This document shows, one piece after another, positions 50,334 through 58,505 of a DNA stretch of 64,000 nucleotides (its first letter is position 1; each line of letters opens with the position of its first letter). The translations under genes were made by a program, and so were the position numbers. A model generated the notes under the pieces. That model was not told the origin of the DNA. It saw only the letters and a list, made by a program, of their open reading frames with translations, and made no database searches. The stretch comes from UBA2784 sp964494625 (GTDB lineage: Bacteria > Pseudomonadota > Alphaproteobacteria > Micropepsales > Micropepsaceae): positions 620,001-684,000 of the forward strand of contig CAZBRT010000002.1 of assembly GCA_964494625.1 (NCBI GenBank), written 5' to 3'.

Positions 50334-51617
50334 ATGACTGGCGCAACAGTCCTGCCCCCTTCAGGTGACCCCGCCACCTGGTATCACACGACGGCGCGCG
50401 GGCGGCGCAGCTTTGCCCCGCTCGACGGCAGCACAAGAGCCGATCTCTGCATCATCGGCGGCGGTTATGCGGGGACGGCCGCCGCATTGACGGCCGCCGA
50501 ACGCGGCCTGTCGGTGGTGCTGGTTGAAAAAGACCGCATCGGCCATCTGGCTGCGGGCCGCAACGGTGGCCAGCTCCATACCGGCCAGCGCATCGACCAG
50601 GATTTGATCGAGGCGATGGCGGGAAAGGAACGCGCCCGCGCCCTCTGGCTATTGGCGGAAGAGGCCAAGGCCTTTGTGGTCGAGCGCATTGCCCGCCACC
50701 GCATCGACTGCGCGCTGAAACCGGGCCTCATCCATGCCGGATGGAAAGCGCGTGATGCGGACGCGCTTGAGGCCTATGGCGCCTTCCTCGCGCGCGACTA
50801 TGGCTACGCCCACAATGAGTATGTCGCGGCCAAAGACATTCCGGCGCTGGTCGCGACCACGCGCTATCACGGCGCGCTTTACGACAAGGGTGCCTTTCAT
50901 CTCCATGCGCTCAATCTTGTGATCGGACTTGCCAATGCGGCAAGTGACGCAGGCGCGCGCATCCATGAGGGCACGACCGCGCTTTCGGTCGATGACAAGG
51001 GCGTTGCGACGGATCGCGGCCGGATCGATGCCAAGCATACGATCATTGCCGCCGATACGGGGCTTGCCGCGCTCGATGGCCGCATGGGTGCCTATGCCAT
51101 GGCGATCAACTCCTTCGTGATGACGACCTCAAGGCTTGTGGACCCTTCAGCGCTCATCCCGTCGGGTGCGGCCGTTGCCGACACGAAATTCGTCGTCGAC
51201 TACTACCGGCTGACCGAGGACGGGCGGTTGCTGTTTGGCGGCGGCGAGAATTACCGCACGGCCTATCCAAAGGATCTCAGGGCGTTTGTTGGCAAGGTGG
51301 CGCTGCGCGTATTTCCGCAACTCGGCGATGTTGCCATCGACTTTGCCTGGGGCGGACCGGTCGGGATTACGCTGTCGCGGCTGCCGCATTTCGGACGCCT
51401 GTCACCGAATGTGTTCTTTGCCCACGGATTTTCCGGTCAAGGCGTCGCCATCGCGACCTATGCGGGCGCCCTGATGGCCGAAGCCGTCCTGGGTACGGCG
51501 TCGAAGTTTGATGTCTTTGCGGGCCTCAAGCACACGCGTTTTCCCGGCGGCGCAAAATTGCGCGCGCCGCTGATGGCGCTCGGGATGGCGTGGTACGCGC
51601 TGCGCGACCGGCTCTAG
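50334..51617 (+). CDS. FAD-dependent amine oxidoreductase (DAO family, PuuB-like)
   Basis: The 427-residue product has the dinucleotide-binding motif LCIIGGGYAGTAAALTAAER near residue 40 and LVEKDRIGHLAAGRNGGQLH. The DAO-family C-terminal FAD motif (AHGFSGQGVAIATYAGALMA) is also present. Closest likeness by pattern is gamma-glutamylputrescine oxidase, which opens the putrescine degradation route, but no other puu genes are near. ATG 50334 is used; an in-frame ATG lies at 50319. It converges with cysE. Confidence 0.88.
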   Translation: MTGATVLPPSGDPATWYHTTARGRRSFAPLDGSTRADLCIIGGGYAGTAAALTAAERGLSVVLVEKDRIGHLAAGRNGGQLHTGQRIDQDLIEAMAGKERARALWLLAEEAKAFVVERIARHRIDCALKPGLIHAGWKARDADALEAYGAFLARDYGYAHNEYVAAKDIPALVATTRYHGALYDKGAFHLHALNLVIGLANAASDAGARIHEGTTALSVDDKGVATDRGRIDAKHTIIAADTGLAALDGRMGAYAMAINSFVMTTSRLVDPSALIPSGAAVADTKFVVDYYRLTEDGRLLFGGGENYRTAYPKDLRAFVGKVALRVFPQLGDVAIDFAWGGPVGITLSRLPHFGRLSPNVFFAHGFSGQGVAIATYAGALMAEAVLGTASKFDVFAGLKHTRFPGGAKLRAPLMALGMAWYALRDRL

Positions 51618-51619
51618 GC

Positions 51620-52453
51620 CTAACCCGGCATGGTGCTGAGTGCCGAAGAAAGCATCTGATCCATCTCGTGGCTTGGCTTGTCGCAGCCCGCGCAACCCAC
51701 GACCTTGGCCGGCACGCCCGCCACGGTGCAATTGGCCGGGACATTTTCCAGGACCACACTGCCGGCACCGACGCGCGAATAGGCACCGACTTCAATATTG
51801 CCGAGGATGGTCGCATTGGCGCCGATCATGACGCCCTTGCGGATTTTCGGATGGCGGTCGCCACGGTCCTTGCCGGTGCCGCCCAGCGTAACACCGTGCA
51901 GCATTGACACGTCGTCTTCCACGATTGCCGTCTCGCCGATGACAACGCCGGTTGCGTGATCGACCATGATGCCGCGGCCGACGCGCGCGGCGGGATGCAC
52001 ATCCATGGCAAAGGCTTCGGCGATGCGGTTCTGGAAATGCAGTGCCATCCACACGCGGCCCTTGTTCCAGAGCCAGTGGCTGATGCGATAGGCCTGGAGC
52101 GCGTGGAAGCCCTTGAAGTAGAGGAATGGCTGGATGTAGCCGCGCGCGGCAGGGTCGCGTTCGCGCACCGCGACGAGATCGGCGCGCACAGCCTCTCCGA
52201 TCGATGGGGCATCGGCAAAGGCAGCAAGGATCGTGTCGCGGATGTGCATGTCGCTGATGTCGGACGATCCGAGCTTCGATGCGAGATGATAGGACAGCGC
52301 GCCTTCCAGCCGGTCGTGGTTCAGGACGGAAGAATGAACAAAGCTCGACAGCGCAGGCTCATCGCGCGTCACGGTTTCGGCATCAAGACGCAAGCCGGAC
52401 CAGACCGGATCGACCTTGGTCATCTTTTCAGCGGGGAGCGGGGAAACGGACAT
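51620..52453 (-). CDS. cysE: Serine O-acetyltransferase
   Basis: CysE transfers acetyl from acetyl-CoA to serine, the first step of cysteine synthesis. The 277-residue product has the helical N-terminal domain (about 1-150; YIQPFLYFKGFHALQAYRIS). The left-handed beta-helix follows (DVHPAARVGRGIMVDHATGV, VVIGETAIVEDDVSMLHGVT, GGTGKDRGDRHPKI), and the tail has VAGVPAKVVG and two cysteines (GCAGC). The catalytic His residues (MVDHATG and LHGVTL) are present. It is alone and convergent with the FAD oxidoreductase gene. Confidence 0.95.
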   Translation of the reverse strand: MSVSPLPAEKMTKVDPVWSGLRLDAETVTRDEPALSSFVHSSVLNHDRLEGALSYHLASKLGSSDISDMHIRDTILAAFADAPSIGEAVRADLVAVRERDPAARGYIQPFLYFKGFHALQAYRISHWLWNKGRVWMALHFQNRIAEAFAMDVHPAARVGRGIMVDHATGVVIGETAIVEDDVSMLHGVTLGGTGKDRGDRHPKIRKGVMIGANATILGNIEVGAYSRVGAGSVVLENVPANCTVAGVPAKVVGCAGCDKPSHEMDQMLSSALSTMPG

Positions 52454-52622
52454 GGCGGGGGAGGCCTTCCTGATATTGATGCCTCATCTTACCGCAAAAA
52501 CACGTGCGTGCGAAGCGGCAACCAGCGGACGAAAGACGCCACGCATCAGGCGGTTAACGCCCTCCTGATCATCCGTGCACGGAGGTCCTGGATGGTGTGC
52601 GCTGATCGCGCAACTGGGTGCG

Positions 52623-52811
52623 CTATTTGCGCATCGGCTTGTAGCCGGCATTCACCTGACGGCTGACGCGGGCGCGGTTGAAGGCGGCATCCAGCTTGTT
52701 GAAGCGCGACGTGCGGGCGCGGCGAAGCGACAGGCCGCCAAACAGAAGTGCCACCGCAAGCGCGGCGCCCACGGCAAACCAGATCCAGCCAAATTCAATG
52801 TCGGTCGGCAT
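52623..52811 (-). CDS. Small single-pass membrane protein
   Basis: This 62-residue product has one N-terminal helix (IWFAVGAALAVALLFGGLSL) and a basic tail (RRARTSRFNKLDAAFNRARV). The ATG at 52811 has GGAG six bases upstream. No family was recognised. The basic tail after the helix predicts a cytoplasmic C-terminus. It lies between cysE and the nitroreductase gene. Confidence 0.6.
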   Translation of the reverse strand: MPTDIEFGWIWFAVGAALAVALLFGGLSLRRARTSRFNKLDAAFNRARVSRQVNAGYKPMRK

Positions 52812-53011
52812 GATGTCTCCGCCACGGGGAACGATTGGACCAAGGAACGCGTGGGCAATCAAGGAACGATTGATTCAAATTCGTGAAACAAGCGAAAGAA
52901 GCGGCCTGCCCACAGGCGAAGCCTTTGACATGCAACGCTTCAACGGATTAATCCGGATTCGTCCACACAAACGGCTCCACTTCCCCAAATCGTCAGGCAA
53001 ACCGCGCTTCC

Positions 53012-53611
53012 ATGACAGAAACTGCACAAATCAATGTTCTCGTGCCCGATGCGATTCGCCTTCTCCTGACGCGCCGCTCCGGTTCGGCCAAGCGGATGAC
53101 GGGACCCGGCCCCACGCCTGAGGAGCTGGACATCATCCTGACAGCCGCAATGCGTGTGCCCGATCACGGCAAGCTTGCGCCGTGGCGCTTCATCGTATTT
53201 GCGGGAGATGCGCGCGCTTCATTCGGCAACGAACTCGCCCGCATCCTTGCCGTGAATGAACCTGACGCCAGTGCCGAACGGCGCGAGCTCGAACGCACGC
53301 GCTTCCTGCGCGCGCCGGTCGTTGTCGGTGTCGTCAGCCGTTTGACGCCCGGCATTCCCATTCCCGAATGGGAGCAGACTCTTTCGGCGGGTGCTGCGTG
53401 CTTTTCCCTTTCACTGGCCGCACGCGCGCTCGGCTTTGTTGCATCCTGGGTTACCGAGTGGTGCGCCTATGACGGCGCCGTGTGCCGCGTCCTCGGGCTT
53501 TCGGAGCAGGAGCGCGTGGCCGGGTTCATCTATCTGGGTCAGCCGACAGACACGCTGGAAGACCGCCCGCGACCAGCGATCCAGGCGCATGTATCGCATT
53601 TTGGCGGCTGA
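53012..53611 (+). CDS. Nitroreductase family protein (YdjA-like)
   Basis: The 199-residue FMN protein has the nitroreductase motif LTRRSGSAKRMTGPGPTPEE and RVPDHGKLAPWRFIVFAGDA. A C-terminal segment with FIYLGQPTDTLEDRPRP, typical of small YdjA-type enzymes, is present. NAD(P)H-dependent reduction of nitro or quinone groups is the family reaction. The start at 53012 gives a normal N-terminus. It is convergent with the histidine phosphatase gene. Confidence 0.9.
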   Translation: MTETAQINVLVPDAIRLLLTRRSGSAKRMTGPGPTPEELDIILTAAMRVPDHGKLAPWRFIVFAGDARASFGNELARILAVNEPDASAERRELERTRFLRAPVVVGVVSRLTPGIPIPEWEQTLSAGAACFSLSLAARALGFVASWVTEWCAYDGAVCRVLGLSEQERVAGFIYLGQPTDTLEDRPRPAIQAHVSHFGG

Positions 53612-53629
53612 GACCGGACTGCATTCAGT

Positions 53630-54262
53630 TCAGGCTTTGTCCTGCTGCAGTTCGTGATCCGCGTCGCGCTGCAAGCGGCGCGCCGGCGCATCCGCATGAT
53701 GCGGCCGGTCATACACAACCGTGTTCCAGTATTCGGCCCGATGCGAGCCGGTGCGCGCGAAGCCCCGCAAACGCAACATGCGACCGAGAATGGCATTGAA
53801 ATAGCCATGGCCGACGAGGATGACGGTGCCGCCGTTTTCTTCCGCGGCATCCAGCAGCAAGGCAACCGCCTTCTGGGCGCGTTTGCGCGACTGGCGGTAA
53901 TTCTCGATGCGTGGCGAATAGCCGCCATGCCAGGCGACGCGGGAAAAGACGGCCCAGCCCGGAACCTTCAGGCGCAAGCCCGGAATGCGCGGTGGCGCCA
54001 GCGGCGACTCGGTGAACACGCTGTCGCTGACAAGTTCGGCATCGGGCAACAGGGCGCGCGCGCTGTCGATGGCGCGCTGCAGGTCGCTCGTAAAGACGCG
54101 CGACAAGCCCTTTACCAGCTCTTTCAGTTCAGGGGGCGGTTCGCTGGCCGGCAGCAACCCGGCGTCACGATAGGCGTCCATGAAACGCGTAAAGCCGCGA
54201 TGGCCAATCCATCTTTGCGGCTCCACATGCGGCTCGCCATGGCGGACGAGAACGATTTTCAT
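53630..54262 (-). CDS. Histidine phosphatase family protein
   Basis: The 210-residue product has the catalytic RHG motif at the N-terminus (KIVLVRHGEPHVEPQRWIGH) and the second His in VILVGHGYFNAILGRML. A SDLQRAIDSARALLPDAELV segment lies in between, typical of phosphoglycerate-mutase-like phosphatases. The substrate is unknown. The ATG at 54262 starts the RHG domain directly; the longer frame to 54493 is unlikely. Confidence 0.88.
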   Translation of the reverse strand: MKIVLVRHGEPHVEPQRWIGHRGFTRFMDAYRDAGLLPASEPPPELKELVKGLSRVFTSDLQRAIDSARALLPDAELVSDSVFTESPLAPPRIPGLRLKVPGWAVFSRVAWHGGYSPRIENYRQSRKRAQKAVALLLDAAEENGGTVILVGHGYFNAILGRMLRLRGFARTGSHRAEYWNTVVYDRPHHADAPARRLQRDADHELQQDKA

Positions 54263-54353
54263 GACTTCCGGCCTTGTCGTTTGCACACGGGCATGAGCCA
54301 AGGATGTGAAGGGCGTATGATGGTTCCAGGCGAATCCGGGAAAGATATAGGCC

Positions 54354-55142
54354 ATGACGGCGCAAGACCCAATCCTGACCCATTGCGAAGGCCCTTTGGC
54401 CACCATCACGCTGAACCGGCCCCAGCGGCGCAATGCGCTTGATCTTGCCATGTGGCAAGGCCTGCGTGAGGCCGTCGAGGCGCTGGACCGCAATCAGGCG
54501 TTGCGCGTGGCCATCATCCGCGGCGCCGGCACCGAGGCGTTTGCGTCAGGCGCCGACATTGCGGAATTTGACAGCGTGCGTGCCAGTCCCGCCGATGGCC
54601 GCAACTATGACGCCATTGTCGATCTGGCCTGCGCCGCAATCGCGCGCGCGCGGTTGCCATTCATCGCGATGATCCACGGATTCTGCATGGGCGGCGGGCT
54701 GATGATTGCCGCTTCATGCGACTTCCGGTTTGCCGCCGACGATGCGCGCTTTGCCGTGCCCGCCGCACGGCTTGGCATCGCCTATCCGCTCAGCGGCGTG
54801 CGGGACCTGATGGCGCTTGCGAGCCCTTCAATGGCCAAGGACATGCTGATGAGCGCGCGGATTGTGGCGGCGGCCGAAGCGTTTGGCACCGGACTTGCGG
54901 ACCGCGTCTTGCCGAAAGCGGAACTTGAGAGTGCGACGCGCGAATTTGCCGACCTCATCGCCGCCAATGCGCCGTTGACGATTGCTGCCGCCAAGGCGTC
55001 CGTGCGCGCGCTGCGCACGGGGAACGATTATGATCTGTCGCTCGCCCGCGCAATGTCAGCACGCGCCTATGCCTCAAACGACTTCGAGGAAGGCCGCAAA
55101 GCCTTCCTCGAGCGCCGTCCGCCGTTTTTCACGGGTCAGTAA
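54354..55142 (+). CDS. Crotonase-fold protein with weak active site
   Basis: The 262-residue protein has the oxyanion-hole motifs RGAGTEAFASGADIAEFDSV and HGFCMGGGLMIAASCDFRFA. At the position where hydratases carry a catalytic Glu (usually FxxPE), it reads FAVPAARLGIAYPLSGV, without Glu. The second Glu position also looks absent. It could be an isomerase, a decarboxylase or other crotonase relative that does not need these residues, or be inactive. It is divergent from the phosphatase gene. Confidence 0.85.
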   Translation: MTAQDPILTHCEGPLATITLNRPQRRNALDLAMWQGLREAVEALDRNQALRVAIIRGAGTEAFASGADIAEFDSVRASPADGRNYDAIVDLACAAIARARLPFIAMIHGFCMGGGLMIAASCDFRFAADDARFAVPAARLGIAYPLSGVRDLMALASPSMAKDMLMSARIVAAAEAFGTGLADRVLPKAELESATREFADLIAANAPLTIAAAKASVRALRTGNDYDLSLARAMSARAYASNDFEEGRKAFLERRPPFFTGQ

Positions 55143-55209
55143 AGGGTGGGTGCCGTGACGGGGTCAGCTGCTGGGGGCGCCAACTCCGGGGCGGAAACAC
55201 GCGTCGCGT

Positions 55210-55647
55210 TCACTCGTCGCCAGGACCATCGTCTCCACCGTGATGACGGCCATGGGGGGGCTTCAGCTCGTCATCCGAAAGAACGCCGTCACCATTGGCA
55301 TCGCGCTTGGCGAAGCGCGCGTCACCGATAGCGGCCAGTTCGGCTGCGGTGATCTTGCCATCACCATTGGCGTCGGGCTGCGGGCGGAACATGCGCTCGG
55401 CTTCATCCGGCGTGATCACGCCGTCATCATTGGCATCCAGACGGTCGAAATGCGCCGTGCTGGCTGCTTGCGCTTCGGTCTTGGTGACCTTGCCGTCATT
55501 GTCGGTGTCGATCATGTCGATCATGCGCGCGCCATGATCGCCGCGGCCGTGGCGGCAGTCACCGCCATCAGCAGGAGGCTCGGCAAAGGCAATTGTTGCA
55601 CCGGCAACCGCCAGAATTCCTGCCAGGTAAAAGGGTCTGAGGCTCAT
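55210..55647 (-). CDS. Secreted EF-hand calcium-binding protein
   Basis: The 145-residue product has a signal peptide (RPFYLAGILAVAGATIAFAE) and four EF-hand-type loops: DTDNDGKVTKTE, DANDDGVITPDE, DANGDGKITAAE and DANGDGVLSDDE. Each has the Asp/Asn ligands and a Glu at position 12, so all four should bind calcium. Its end is rich in His, Gly and Asp. The ATG at 55647 has GGAG six bases upstream. It is probably periplasmic. Confidence 0.85.
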   Translation of the reverse strand: MSLRPFYLAGILAVAGATIAFAEPPADGGDCRHGRGDHGARMIDMIDTDNDGKVTKTEAQAASTAHFDRLDANDDGVITPDEAERMFRPQPDANGDGKITAAELAAIGDARFAKRDANGDGVLSDDELKPPHGRHHGGDDGPGDE

Positions 55648-55813
55648 CTGCATCTCCGTTGAGTGTCCGTTCTTGGGGGCTCAGGAGGTTGAACGCCGGG
55701 ACCATCCGGTTCCGTCGCACTGAAGTCGGCCCGGGCAGGCGTGTTGGGGGTGGACAGGCCACGATTCCTTTGGGACCGTGCGCGCCACCCCATCCGCGCG
55801 AACGGAATATCCC

Positions 55814-56608
55814 ATGCAGAATCTTTCGGGTCAGGCCGCCATTGTCACCGGATCGGCCACCGGTATCGGCGCAGCTGTTGCCGAGAAACTTGCCGCGCGC
55901 GGCGCCAACATCACGATCAACTACACCAAGAGCGAAAAGGAGGCGAAGGAAGCCGCCGATGCCTGCCGCAAGCATGGTGTGAAAGTGATCCTTGCCCAGG
56001 GCAGCGTCGCCGACGATGCCGCGTGCCGGGCGATTGCCCAAGCGACACAGGATGCATTCGGGCGCATCGACATTCTCGTCAACAATGCGGGCACGACGCG
56101 CTTTGCGGCGCATGGCGACCTTGAAGCGCTGTCGGGCCAGGACTTTCTCGACATCTATGCCGTGAACGTCGTCGGTGCCTACCAGATGATCCGCGCCTGC
56201 GCGCCCGCGATGAAGACGCAAGGGTTCGGTGCGGTCGTCAACATCTCGTCGATTGCCGGCGTGCGCGGCGTCGGCTCTTCCGTTGCCTATGCCGCCTCGA
56301 AAGGCGCCATGAACACGATGACGCTTTCACTTGCACGCGCGCTTGCCCCCGAGATCCGCGTCAACGCGATCTGTCCCGGCTTTGTCGGCACACGCTGGTT
56401 CAAGGATCGCCTCGACGAAGCGACATTCGACAAGGCAATCGCCTTCCAGCAGAAGTCAACGCCCCTGCGCCGTGCAGGCATGCCGGAAGACATCGCCGAC
56501 GCGGTTGTCTTTTTCTGCGCCGAGGGTGCCCAGCACATCACTGGCGAAACTTTGCTGGTGGATGCAGGCGCACATCTCGACCTTGCCTCCGTCTTGCCGC
56601 CGCGCTGA
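55814..56608 (+). CDS. SDR-family oxidoreductase (FabG-like)
   Basis: The 264-residue SDR has the cofactor motif VTGSATGIGAAVAEKLAARG, a basic-context NYTKSEKEAK after beta-2 suggesting NADP(H), NNAG, and catalytic Ser in NISSIAG with YAASKGAMNTM (Tyr and Lys intact). The C-terminal AQHITGETLLVDAGAHLDLA is typical. The ATG at 55814 is preferred over the longer open frame from 55778. The substrate is unknown. Confidence 0.88.
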   Translation: MQNLSGQAAIVTGSATGIGAAVAEKLAARGANITINYTKSEKEAKEAADACRKHGVKVILAQGSVADDAACRAIAQATQDAFGRIDILVNNAGTTRFAAHGDLEALSGQDFLDIYAVNVVGAYQMIRACAPAMKTQGFGAVVNISSIAGVRGVGSSVAYAASKGAMNTMTLSLARALAPEIRVNAICPGFVGTRWFKDRLDEATFDKAIAFQQKSTPLRRAGMPEDIADAVVFFCAEGAQHITGETLLVDAGAHLDLASVLPPR

Positions 56609-56713
56609 GCCCCACCCCGCTTGCCCGGCAAAGAGGCAACAGCTGCTGCCCCGGACGTCACCCTGTTGATCCCTTGGGCAAACAGGGGTTTTGCCTGACA
56701 GAAGGCGGTCGGC

Positions 56714-56731
56714 TGTGACCGCGATGTCACA
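56714..56731. promoter_or_regulatory. Perfect palindrome upstream of the TorF-type porin
   Basis: TGTGAC-CGCGAT-GTCACA is an inverted repeat with 6-bp perfect arms. It resembles CRP/FNR-type half sites, but the spacing between TGTGA and TCACA is 8 rather than the usual 6. It lies 14 bp upstream of a CtrA-type box, so the porin may be under joint control. Confidence 0.45.
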
Positions 56732-56745
56732 GGTTTTTGGCCCCG

Positions 56746-56760
56746 TTAAGTTGTTCTTAA
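56746..56760. promoter_or_regulatory. Perfect CtrA box upstream of the TorF-type porin
   Basis: TTAA-GTTGTTC-TTAA matches the CtrA consensus exactly and is followed by CC. It lies 137 bp upstream of the porin start codon in a 289-bp promoter region with no gene. Confidence 0.65.
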
Positions 56761-56897
56761 CCAAGGAATCTCCATACAGTTCCCCTTGTGACGTTGGTGT
56801 GAAGGGGCTTTCTTGCCCGGCGCCGCGTCGGGACATCGGGAGTGCTCCTGACCGGAGCTTTCAAACGGACGGTTCGACGTCCAAGGGGAGTTGAGCG

Positions 56898-57614
56898 ATG
56901 AAAATGAAATTCCTGAAGAACTCGGTATGTGCCGCCCTTCTGGTTGGCGCCATGGTGCCGGCCACGGTCGCCCTGGCCGAAGACGGCGAAGGCGCGTGGG
57001 ACCTTTCCGGCACGCTGACTGTGACGAACGATTACCGCTTCCGCGGCGTGTCGCAGACGACGGGCGAAGGTGCCGTGCAGCTTGGCGTCGAGCTCGCCCA
57101 TGAAAGCGGCTTCTACGGCGGTGTGTGGTTCTCGAATGTCGATTTCGACGCGTTCGCCGACATCGAGACCGACATCTATCTCGGCTACTCGCACGACATG
57201 AGCGAAGAGACCAATCTTGACGTGGCCCTGCTCTACTACCTCTACAACGACGAGCCGTCGGGCGGCGAGTACGACTATTTCGAATTGATGGCGACCCTGA
57301 CGCACAGCTATGAAGGCGGTGCGGAAGTTCATGGTCTGGTTGCGCTGACGCCGGAATATTTCGGTGAGACCGGTTTCGGCTGGTACATCGAAGGCGGCGT
57401 CGGTTTCCAGATCGTCGAATGGCTCGGGATCAGCGCCAATGTCGGCTATCAGGACGTGGAAGATCTGGGGGCCTACACCACCTGGAACGCCGGCCTGACA
57501 GCATCGTGGGAAATCATCGACTTTGACGCGCGCTATGTCGATACCGACATCGGCGGCTTCTGCGATGACGTGTGCGACGGCGCGGTCGTGCTCTCGGCCA
57601 CGCTGAATCTCTGA
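56898..57614 (+). CDS. TorF-family putative outer-membrane porin
   Basis: The 238-residue product has a signal peptide (SVCAALLVGAMVPATVALAE) and an all-beta mature part with alternating aromatic strands. It has the opening TNDYRFRGVSQT characteristic of the TorF/Gcw_chp family (TIGR02001-type), and later FYGGVWFSNVDF and GFGWYIEGGVGFQIVEWLGI. It should form a small outer-membrane beta-barrel. The start has AGGGGAG eight bases upstream. A terminator follows. CtrA and palindrome sites upstream suggest regulated expression. Confidence 0.88.
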   Translation: MKMKFLKNSVCAALLVGAMVPATVALAEDGEGAWDLSGTLTVTNDYRFRGVSQTTGEGAVQLGVELAHESGFYGGVWFSNVDFDAFADIETDIYLGYSHDMSEETNLDVALLYYLYNDEPSGGEYDYFELMATLTHSYEGGAEVHGLVALTPEYFGETGFGWYIEGGVGFQIVEWLGISANVGYQDVEDLGAYTTWNAGLTASWEIIDFDARYVDTDIGGFCDDVCDGAVVLSATLNL

Positions 57615-57640
57615 TCCGGCCTCGGCCGGAGTTACGGAAA

Positions 57641-57670
57641 GGCCCGCCCTCACCGGCGGGCCTTTTCTTT
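57641..57670 (+). terminator. Rho-independent terminator after the porin gene
   Basis: GGCCCGCC pairs with GGCGGGCC around a six-base loop, followed by TTTTCTTTT. A second small hairpin, TCCGGCC/GGCCGGA, lies just after the stop codon. Confidence 0.85.
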
Positions 57671-57797
57671 TGCATGACCCAAGGGTCGGCTTGAATCGGA
57701 ACTGCCTGCTCCAACAGGCCAATTAAGGCACGCCGGGACCCAAAAGCACGCCGCAAGCCGAATACTCGCGTAGCCAACAATCCCGTGCCCGTGCCGA

Positions 57798-57826
57798 TTC
57801 AATTTTCCTGAAACATGCTCTAGAAT
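57798..57826 (+). promoter_or_regulatory. Possible promoter of the mntA-hepT pair, leaderless
   Basis: TTCAAT and TAGAAT are separated by 17 bases. The -10 matches 5 of 6 consensus bases. Transcription would start about 7 bases later, at the A of the mntA ATG (57833), predicting a leaderless mRNA. Confidence 0.4.
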
Positions 57827-57832
57827 GTCCGG

Positions 57833-58132
57833 ATGGAGAGGTCAGACCTCATATCCCGGCTGCGGGAACATCGCGCCAGCCTTTCGGCCCTTGGTGCCCG
57901 GCGCCTTTTTCTCTTTGGTTCCGTGTCGCGTGGCGACGATGGGGCCGGGAGCGATGTTGATATACTTGTCGAGCCATCGCGTGCGGACTTCTCACTCTTC
58001 GACATGATGGACCTCTCGGATGCCGTAAGCCGGCTGATCGGCCGCAAAGCCGACCTGCATGACTTTCGAGGGCTCGACCGCGTGCCCCGGTTGAAAGCCA
58101 CCATCGCGCGCGACTTGATCCATGTCTTCTGA
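57833..58132 (+). CDS. MntA-like nucleotidyltransferase antitoxin
   Basis: The 99-residue minimal nucleotidyltransferase has the core LFLFGSVSRGDDGAGSDVDI, that is GSVSRG and the DxD metal motif, matching the MNT domain. MntA antitoxins add AMP units to a tyrosine of the HepT toxin and so neutralise it. The following gene encodes the HEPN partner and overlaps by 11 bases. No strong ribosome site is visible and a promoter predicts a leaderless start. The pair is flanked by core genes on both sides. Confidence 0.85.
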   Translation: MERSDLISRLREHRASLSALGARRLFLFGSVSRGDDGAGSDVDILVEPSRADFSLFDMMDLSDAVSRLIGRKADLHDFRGLDRVPRLKATIARDLIHVF

Positions 58133-58505
58133 CCGAAGGGGCAGAAGCCACAACACGCGGCGCGCCATAGAGTCCGCTGCCAGCGCTGCGGAGCGGGCCA
58201 TCAGGCGCACCGAAGCGGATACGCTTGACACCTACCTTGGAAACGAGGAGCGGCAGGATGCGATCGAGCGCCTGCTCCTGCGATTTGGAGAAGCCGTCAA
58301 AGCGATTCCAGCGGACGTGCTGATCGCCATCGATCCGATGGCCCCCTGGAGCAAGGCAGGCCGCTTTCGTGACCTTGCTGCCCACTGGTACGAAGGCAGT
58401 CTCGATCACGCGTTGATCTGGAATGTCCTGCGGCGAGAATTGCCGCCCATGCTCGCCGCGCTTACGAGATATCTCGCGGCAAATCCGGAAGAGCCATCAT
58501 TCTGA
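58122..58505 (+). CDS. HepT-like HEPN toxin
   Basis: The 127-residue protein has the HEPN ribonuclease motif R-x4-H in RDLAAHWYEGSLDHALIWN, where Tyr two residues after His corresponds to the tyrosine AMPylated by MntA in studied systems. The N-terminal part is longer than in minimal HepT and basic (RRGRSHNTRRAIES). Together with the upstream MntA-like gene it forms a type VII toxin-antitoxin module. Its stop overlaps the convergent hydrolase gene by 9 bases. Confidence 0.82.
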   Translation: MSSDRRGRSHNTRRAIESAASAAERAIRRTEADTLDTYLGNEERQDAIERLLLRFGEAVKAIPADVLIAIDPMAPWSKAGRFRDLAAHWYEGSLDHALIWNVLRRELPPMLAALTRYLAANPEEPSF

